Assembly (NCBI GenBank): GCA_964575895.1
Contig: CAZNTE010000012.1
Coordinates: forward strand, 1-64,000
Source of the DNA: Gudongella sp964575895
GTDB taxonomy: Bacteria > Bacillota > Clostridia > Tissierellales > Tissierellaceae
Length of the DNA stretch: 64,000 nt
Direction of reading: 5' to 3'
Position 1 is the first letter of the stretch, and each line of letters begins with the position of its first letter. Below the pieces are notes generated by a model. That model made no database searches and was not told the origin of the DNA. It saw only the letters and a program-made list of their open reading frames with translations. Below are positions 58,624 through 64,000 of the stretch, in pieces. A program made the translations under genes and the position numbers.

Positions 58624-61600
58624 CTAGATAATATCAGTGTCAACAGAATTTTCTTCAACTTTTTCAAGGATCTGTTCATCTAGAACATCTACATTCTTGT
58701 ATCTCTTCATGCCTGTACCAGCAGGTATAAGCTTTCCGATGATTACATTTTCCTTTAATCCAAGCAAGAAATCTTCTTTTCCTTTAATTGCTGCTTCAGT
58801 TAACACTCTAGTGGTCTCTTGGAATGAAGCTGCTGATAGGAAGGAATCTGTAGCCAATGAAGCTTTTGTTATTCCAAGTAGAGTCATTCTTGCAACTGCG
58901 GGCTCTCCACCATCTTGTATAACTTTATTATTAGCTTCTTCAAATTCCAGAATGTTAACCAAGCTTCCTGGTAACATCTCTGAATCCCCAGCACTTTCCA
59001 CCTTAACCTTTGAAAGCATCTGTTTCACAATTATTTCAATGTGCTTATCATTAATATCTACACCTTGCAGTCTATATACTTTCTGAACTTCCTTAACAAT
59101 ATAATTTTGTACTCCCTTAACACCTTTTATCTTTAAGATATCATGTGGGTTAACAGAACCATCAGTTAATTCATCTCCAGCTTCTACTACATCTCCAGGT
59201 CTAACTTTAATCCTAGCTCCATATACTATGTTATAGTTTGCGGTATCTCCATTTTCAGCAGTTACCACAACCTCTTTTCTTCTCTTGTTTTCATTTATAC
59301 TTACTACTCCATCTATTTCAGATATTACAGCAAGCCCCTTTGGCTTTCTTGCCTCGAAAAGCTCTTCAACCCTTGGAAGACCTTGTGTAATATCTACAGC
59401 TGCAGCAACTCCACCTGTGTGGAAGGTTCTCATTGTAAGCTGTGTTCCTGGTTCACCTATTGATTGAGCGGCTATAATTCCAACTGCCTCTCCAATATTT
59501 ACTGATTTGCCAGTTGCCAGGTTTCTACCATAACAGTGAGCACAAACTCCAAATTTAGCCTTACATCCAAGTACAGATCTTACCTTAACTTCTTGAATTC
59601 CAACATTTTGAATTAATTCAGCATCATCATCAGATATGATTGTGTTGCCCTTAACTATAACCTCTTTTGTTTCAGGGTTAATGATATCATCAAATGCATA
59701 TCTTCCTTCAAGTCTATCTTTTAATTCCTCAATTATTTCCTTACCATCAGCAAATGATTTTACTAGGAAGAATTGATCAGTACCACAATCAATTTCTCTT
59801 ACAATTACATCCTGACTAACATCAACAAGTCTTCTAGTTAGATAACCTGAATCTGCTGTTCTTAAGGCTGTATCTGCAAGACCTTTTCTAGATCCATGAG
59901 TTGATATAAAGAACTCAAGTACTGAAAGACCTTCACGGAAGTTTGATTTTATAGGAACTTCAACAGTTCTACCAGAAGCACTGGCCATAAGACCACGCAT
60001 ACCAGCTAGCTGTCTGATCTGGTTTTTACTACCCCTAGCACCAGATAGTGCCATGATGTAGATATTATTCATAGGATCAAGTCCATCCATCAGAACATTT
60101 GTAACATCTTCTGTAGTCTGGTTCCATATTTCAATAACTTTTTCATATCTTTCTTCATCAGAAATAAGTCCTCTTCTAAATGATCTTTCAAACTTGTCTA
60201 CTTCTTCTTCTGCCTTTGTGATCATAGAATATTTTTCTTCTGGGATGATAACATCACCCATGGATATTGATATAGCTCCTATAGTTGAATATTTGAATCC
60301 CATTTCCTTAATATGATCTAGTATATCAGCAGTTACAGAGTTCCCATGTTTTCTAAAGCATTTATCAATTATTACTCCTAATTTTTTCTTATCTACAACT
60401 GAATCTATCTCTAAAGAGTATTGGTTCTTACTTCTGTCAACAAATCCTAGATCTTGTGGAATATTCTCATTGAAAATAAATCTTCCAACTGTACTTTCAA
60501 CTAATTTCCCCTTATCTTCTTTGTTTAGTTTAACCCTTACCTTAACATGAGCGTGAATTCCAACATCTCCATTGGCATAGGCATGTAGCATTTCATTATA
60601 GTCTTTAAAAGTCTTGCCTTCTCCTTTTTCTCCTTCTCTTTCTACTGTTAGATAGTATGCTCCAAGAACCATGTCTTGTGAAGGAGTTGTTATAGGCTTC
60701 CCGTCTTTTGGTGCCAATATATTGTTAGTTGATAACATTAATAGTCTAGCTTCTGCCTGAGCTTCAGTTGATAATGGAACGTGTACTGCCATTTGGTCTC
60801 CATCAAAGTCTGCATTATATGCAGTACAAACTAATGGATGAAGTTTAATTGCCTTTCCCTCTACAAGAATTGGCTCAAATGCCTGAATTCCAAGTCTGTG
60901 AAGTGTAGGTGCACGATTTAATAGAACTGGATGATCTTTTATTACTGTTTCTAATACATCCCAGACTTGTGGTTTGATTCTCTCTACCATTCTCTTTGCA
61001 CTTTTTATATTATGTGCGTGTCCATCTTCAACTAATTTCTTCATTACAAATGGCTTAAATAATTCCAGTGCCATTTTTTTAGGAAGACCACATTGGTAAA
61101 ATTTAAGTTCAGGACCAACAACGATTACAGATCTACCTGAATAGTCAACCCTTTTACCAAGAAGGTTCTGTCTGAATCTTCCTTGCTTACCCTTAAGCAT
61201 ATCTGAAAGAGACTTTAGCGGCCTATTTCCAGGACCAGTTACAGGTCTGCCCCTTCTACCATTATCAATTAGGGCATCTACTGCTTCTTGAAGCATCCTC
61301 TTCTCATTTCTAACTATAATGTCTGGTGCCCCAAGGTCTAACAATCTCTTCAATCTATTATTCCTGTTGATTACTCTTCTATAAAGGTCATTAAGGTCAG
61401 ATGTTGCAAATCTGCCCCCATCCAGTTGAACCATCGGTCTTAAATCTGGTGGAATAACTGGTATAACATCTAGAACCATCCATTGTGGCTTGTTACCTGA
61501 TTGTCTAAATGCCTCTATGACTTCTAATCTTCTTGTGATTCTTATTTTCTTTTGGCCTGTTGCATCCTTTAGCTGACCACGAAGTTCTTTTGACTCCCCT

Positions 61601-62244
61601 TCTAGATCAATTTTCTCCAATAGTTGCTTAACAGCCTCTGCACCCATCATAGCTCTAAACTTGTTGTGATATTTATCAAGTGCATCTCTATATTCTGCTT
61701 CAGTTAATAGCTGTTTTTCATACATTGGTGTGTCACCAGGTTCTATAACAACATATGAGGCAAAATAAAGTATCTTCTCAAGTGCTCTTGGACTCATATC
61801 AAGTATAAGACCCATTCTACTAGGAATTCCTTTAAAATACCAAATATGAGATACTGGTGCAGCAAGTTCAATATGACCAAGTCTTTCTCTTCTAACCTTA
61901 GCTTTTGTAACCTCTACTCCACATCTATCACAAACTACTCCCTTGTATCTTACTCTCTTGTATTTACCACAGTGACATTCCCAGTCCTTTGTTGGTCCAA
62001 AAATCTTCTCACAAAATAGACCTTCTTTTTCTGGTTTTAATGTCCTGTAGTTAATAGTCTCTGGTTTCTTAACTTCTCCCTTAGACCATTGTCTAATTTT
62101 TTCTGGAGAAGCTAATCCAATTTTTATTGACTCGAAGGTGAAGGTTTTATCCCCACCTCCTGATTCTGCTATATTTAACTTATCTGGTGATGTTGCTCTA
62201 TCTTCCATTGACATTTCATTTACTAAAATATTGTCTTTAGCCAA
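58624..62244 (-). CDS. rpoC: DNA-directed RNA polymerase subunit beta'
   Basis: Largest catalytic subunit, 1206 residues. The N-terminal zinc finger has Cys90, Cys92, Cys105 and Cys108, and the Mg-binding NADFDGDQ is at residues 477-484. The bridge/trigger region ISTHGSRKGLADTALRTADSGYLTRR and a second Zn group (CKAKFGVCAHC) are intact. It starts at TTG 62244, behind AAAGGAGAG. The first 33 residues (to ESGGGDK) have no counterpart in Bacillus beta' and form an N-terminal extension; an ATG ten codons in lacks a site. It lies 40 nt after rpoB. Confidence 0.97.
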   Translation of the reverse strand: MAKDNILVNEMSMEDRATSPDKLNIAESGGGDKTFTFESIKIGLASPEKIRQWSKGEVKKPETINYRTLKPEKEGLFCEKIFGPTKDWECHCGKYKRVRYKGVVCDRCGVEVTKAKVRRERLGHIELAAPVSHIWYFKGIPSRMGLILDMSPRALEKILYFASYVVIEPGDTPMYEKQLLTEAEYRDALDKYHNKFRAMMGAEAVKQLLEKIDLEGESKELRGQLKDATGQKKIRITRRLEVIEAFRQSGNKPQWMVLDVIPVIPPDLRPMVQLDGGRFATSDLNDLYRRVINRNNRLKRLLDLGAPDIIVRNEKRMLQEAVDALIDNGRRGRPVTGPGNRPLKSLSDMLKGKQGRFRQNLLGKRVDYSGRSVIVVGPELKFYQCGLPKKMALELFKPFVMKKLVEDGHAHNIKSAKRMVERIKPQVWDVLETVIKDHPVLLNRAPTLHRLGIQAFEPILVEGKAIKLHPLVCTAYNADFDGDQMAVHVPLSTEAQAEARLLMLSTNNILAPKDGKPITTPSQDMVLGAYYLTVEREGEKGEGKTFKDYNEMLHAYANGDVGIHAHVKVRVKLNKEDKGKLVESTVGRFIFNENIPQDLGFVDRSKNQYSLEIDSVVDKKKLGVIIDKCFRKHGNSVTADILDHIKEMGFKYSTIGAISISMGDVIIPEEKYSMITKAEEEVDKFERSFRRGLISDEERYEKVIEIWNQTTEDVTNVLMDGLDPMNNIYIMALSGARGSKNQIRQLAGMRGLMASASGRTVEVPIKSNFREGLSVLEFFISTHGSRKGLADTALRTADSGYLTRRLVDVSQDVIVREIDCGTDQFFLVKSFADGKEIIEELKDRLEGRYAFDDIINPETKEVIVKGNTIISDDDAELIQNVGIQEVKVRSVLGCKAKFGVCAHCYGRNLATGKSVNIGEAVGIIAAQSIGEPGTQLTMRTFHTGGVAAAVDITQGLPRVEELFEARKPKGLAVISEIDGVVSINENKRRKEVVVTAENGDTANYNIVYGARIKVRPGDVVEAGDELTDGSVNPHDILKIKGVKGVQNYIVKEVQKVYRLQGVDINDKHIEIIVKQMLSKVKVESAGDSEMLPGSLVNILEFEEANNKVIQDGGEPAVARMTLLGITKASLATDSFLSAASFQETTRVLTEAAIKGKEDFLLGLKENVIIGKLIPAGTGMKRYKNVDVLDEQILEKVEENSVDTDII

Positions 62245-62284
62245 GGAGCATTCTCTCCTTTCATAATAGTGTTTAAGTTCCTAA

Positions 62285-64000
62285 TTAGTCCAAGTCCTCA
62301 TCATCTAAATTTACAAAGTCATCATCTTCATCTTCCTCTATTAAGAATCCAGATGGCAATTCTTCAGACTTTGTTTTTCCTTTATTTGCCAATGACTCCT
62401 CATCATCCAAATCTTCTACCTCTTCATCGTCAGTAAAGATCCTTCTTGAATTATCATCTCCCAGTAAATCCAAATCTGATAGATCATCTTCAGTTGACTC
62501 TTTAATGGTAATTTCTTCTCGTTCCTCTCCCATTACCTTAACATCTAGAGCTAAGGATTGTAATTCCTTGATCAATACTTTAAATGATTCAGGTATTCCT
62601 GGTTCAGGTATATTTTCACCTTTTACTATTGCTTCATAAGTTTTAACTCTTCCAACAATATCGTCGGACTTAACAGTAAGAATTTCCTGTAAAGTATGAG
62701 ATGCTCCATAAGCCTCTAGAGCCCATACCTCCATCTCACCGAATCTCTGCCCTCCGAATTGAGCTTTACCACCCAGTGGCTGCTGAGTAACCAAAGAGTA
62801 AGGCCCTGTGGATCTAGCATGTATCTTATCATCTACTAGGTGATGTAGTTTTAGCATATACATATAACCAACTGTTACAGGATTAGCGAATTCCTCGCCG
62901 GATCTACCATCTCTTAACTGAATTTTACCATTTTCAGGGTAATCAGCTTTTCTAAGAGCATCCATAATGTCTTCTTCGTTAGCTCCATCAAATACTGGAG
63001 TGGCTATATGCCAACCCAATTTCTTAGATGCTAATCCAAGATGAACTTCCAATACTTGTCCTAAGTTCATCCTTGAAGGTACTCCCAGTGGGTTTAAAAC
63101 AACATCTACAGGGGTTCCATCTGGCATATATGGCATGTCCTCTTCAGGCATAATTCTTGAGATTACACCTTTGTTTCCATGTCTACCACACATTTTATCC
63201 CCTACATTTATCTTTCTCTTGGTAGCAACATACACTCTAACCATTTGATTTACTCCAGGTGGTAACTCATCTCCATTTTCCCTAGAGTAAGTCTTAACAT
63301 CTACTATTATTCCAGTTTCACCATGGGGCACTCTAAGAGACGTATCTCTTACTTCTCTTGCCTTTTCTCCAAATATCGCCCTTAGAAGTCTTTCTTCTGC
63401 AGTTAACTCAGTCTCTCCTTTTGGAGTAACTTTACCCACTAGAATGTCTCCAGCTTTGACTTCTGCACCTATTCTTATTATCCCCTTCTCGTTAAGGTCT
63501 TTTAACATCTCTTCCCCAACATTAGGAATATCTCTGGTAATTTCTTCTGGTCCTAACTTAGTGTCCCTTGCTTCTGACTCATACTCTTCAATATGAACTG
63601 ATGTCAATACATCTTCAATAACTAATCTTTCATTTAATAAAATTGCATCCTCATAGTTATAACCTTCCCAAGTCATAAATGCGATTAATAAGTTCTTACC
63701 AAGTGCTATTTCACCCTGATCAGTACTTGGACCATCTGCAATTATCTGGGAATTTAAAATAGCTTCCCCTTGTTTTACAATAGGTCTTTGGTTTATGGTA
63801 GTTCCTTGGTTTGATCTCTTAAATTTCAGTAATTTATATCTATCGATTTGATTATCTTCATCTCTTCTAATTAGGATTTCATTAGCAGTTACTTTTTCTG
63901 CTATTCCAGAAGCTCTAGCAACTACTACTGTTCCTGAATCCTTAGCAGCCTTATACTCAATACCAGTACCTATTATAGGTGCTTCGGTCTTTAGTAGTGG
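62285..64000 (-). CDS. rpoB: DNA-directed RNA polymerase subunit beta (5' end outside window)
   Basis: C-terminal 571 residues of the beta subunit; the frame is open to the right edge with no start, so the N-terminal half lies beyond 64000. GKNLLIAFMTWEGYNYEDAIL, CGRHGNKGVISRIMPEEDMPY and GGKAQFGGQRFGEMEVWALEAYGA are conserved regions. A very acidic tail follows (many Asp/Glu in the last 60 residues). It is cotranscribed with rpoC. Confidence 0.97.
   Translation of the reverse strand, partial: PLLKTEAPIIGTGIEYKAAKDSGTVVVARASGIAEKVTANEILIRRDEDNQIDRYKLLKFKRSNQGTTINQRPIVKQGEAILNSQIIADGPSTDQGEIALGKNLLIAFMTWEGYNYEDAILLNERLVIEDVLTSVHIEEYESEARDTKLGPEEITRDIPNVGEEMLKDLNEKGIIRIGAEVKAGDILVGKVTPKGETELTAEERLLRAIFGEKAREVRDTSLRVPHGETGIIVDVKTYSRENGDELPPGVNQMVRVYVATKRKINVGDKMCGRHGNKGVISRIMPEEDMPYMPDGTPVDVVLNPLGVPSRMNLGQVLEVHLGLASKKLGWHIATPVFDGANEEDIMDALRKADYPENGKIQLRDGRSGEEFANPVTVGYMYMLKLHHLVDDKIHARSTGPYSLVTQQPLGGKAQFGGQRFGEMEVWALEAYGASHTLQEILTVKSDDIVGRVKTYEAIVKGENIPEPGIPESFKVLIKELQSLALDVKVMGEEREEITIKESTEDDLSDLDLLGDDNSRRIFTDDEEVEDLDDEESLANKGKTKSEELPSGFLIEEDEDDDFVNLDDEDLD

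Noticed and set aside
1..64000. CRISPR arrays, insertion sequences, prophage genes, tRNA or rRNA genes
   Set aside because: No regularly spaced repeats, transposase or integrase-like proteins, or cloverleaf sequences were recognised in the intergenic stretches.

Overview
The window looks like chromosomal core DNA from an AT-rich, anaerobic, low-GC Gram-positive bacterium. I would place it in Clostridia, perhaps among Tissierellales relatives, but that placement is inference. The grounds are the rpoB-rpoC-str-S10-spc-alpha ribosomal block in clostridial order, AGGAGG ribosome-binding sites with several TTG/GTG starts, zinc-binding forms of S14, S4 and L36, FabK as the enoyl reductase, a ferredoxin-dependent 2-oxoacid oxidoreductase with Ptb/Buk, the two-subunit glycine decarboxylase, and rubrerythrin. 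No tRNA, rRNA, IS element, prophage or CRISPR array was seen.

Layout. 0-4.6 kb: type II fatty-acid synthesis, with fabH-fabK-fabD leftward and fabZ plus a FabK-like flavoenzyme rightward from a shared divergent promoter region. 4.6-13.1 kb: a long leftward transcription unit, cdaA-cdaR (c-di-AMP synthesis and its regulator), butyrate kinase, phosphate butyryltransferase, a second butyrate kinase, a P-loop ATPase, and a four-subunit ferredoxin:2-oxoacid oxidoreductase. Together the last group can oxidise 2-oxoacids to acyl-CoA and recover ATP. 13.1-15 kb: CapA-like and DUF5317 proteins. 15-22 kb: an oxidative-stress, iron and sulfur/selenium block with rubrerythrin, a CoA-disulfide/persulfide reductase-rhodanese-TusA-DsrE system, an ArsR repressor, ferritin, an orphan small ORF, a Crp/Fnr regulator and yedE-tusA-DUF3343. 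22-26 kb: a heterodimeric multidrug ABC exporter behind a leader peptide and two near-identical terminators. 26-32.4 kb: PAP2 phosphatase, then gcvT-gcvH-gcvPA-gcvPB-lpd. 32.5-34.5 kb: ferredoxin-type aldo/keto reductase and a DsbA-family protein. 34.6-64 kb: all leftward, rpoB (cut by the window edge), rpoC, L7Ae-like, rpsL, rpsG, fusA, tuf, the S10-spc-alpha operons, ecfA1-ecfA2-ecfT, truA, rplM, rpsI.

The two most interesting signals are as follows. (1) At 16424-16489 the reductase-rhodanese frame stops directly after a G_GGA_AAG heptamer. The TusA-DsrE domains continue in the -1 frame, and a GC-rich stem begins 6 nt after the heptamer. This has the anatomy of a programmed -1 frameshift that would yield an 827-residue fusion. 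A single-base deletion is the alternative. (2) At 22108-22329 a promoter, a 23-codon leader ORF, a competing-helix region and two tandem intrinsic terminators precede the exporter genes, as in ribosome-mediated attenuation of BmrCD-type exporters. Other regulatory dyads lie upstream of ferritin, rubrerythrin, the ArsR gene and yedE, where the ribosome-binding site is buried in a 14-bp perfect inverted repeat. Structured leaders lie upstream of rplM, rpsG and rpsJ.
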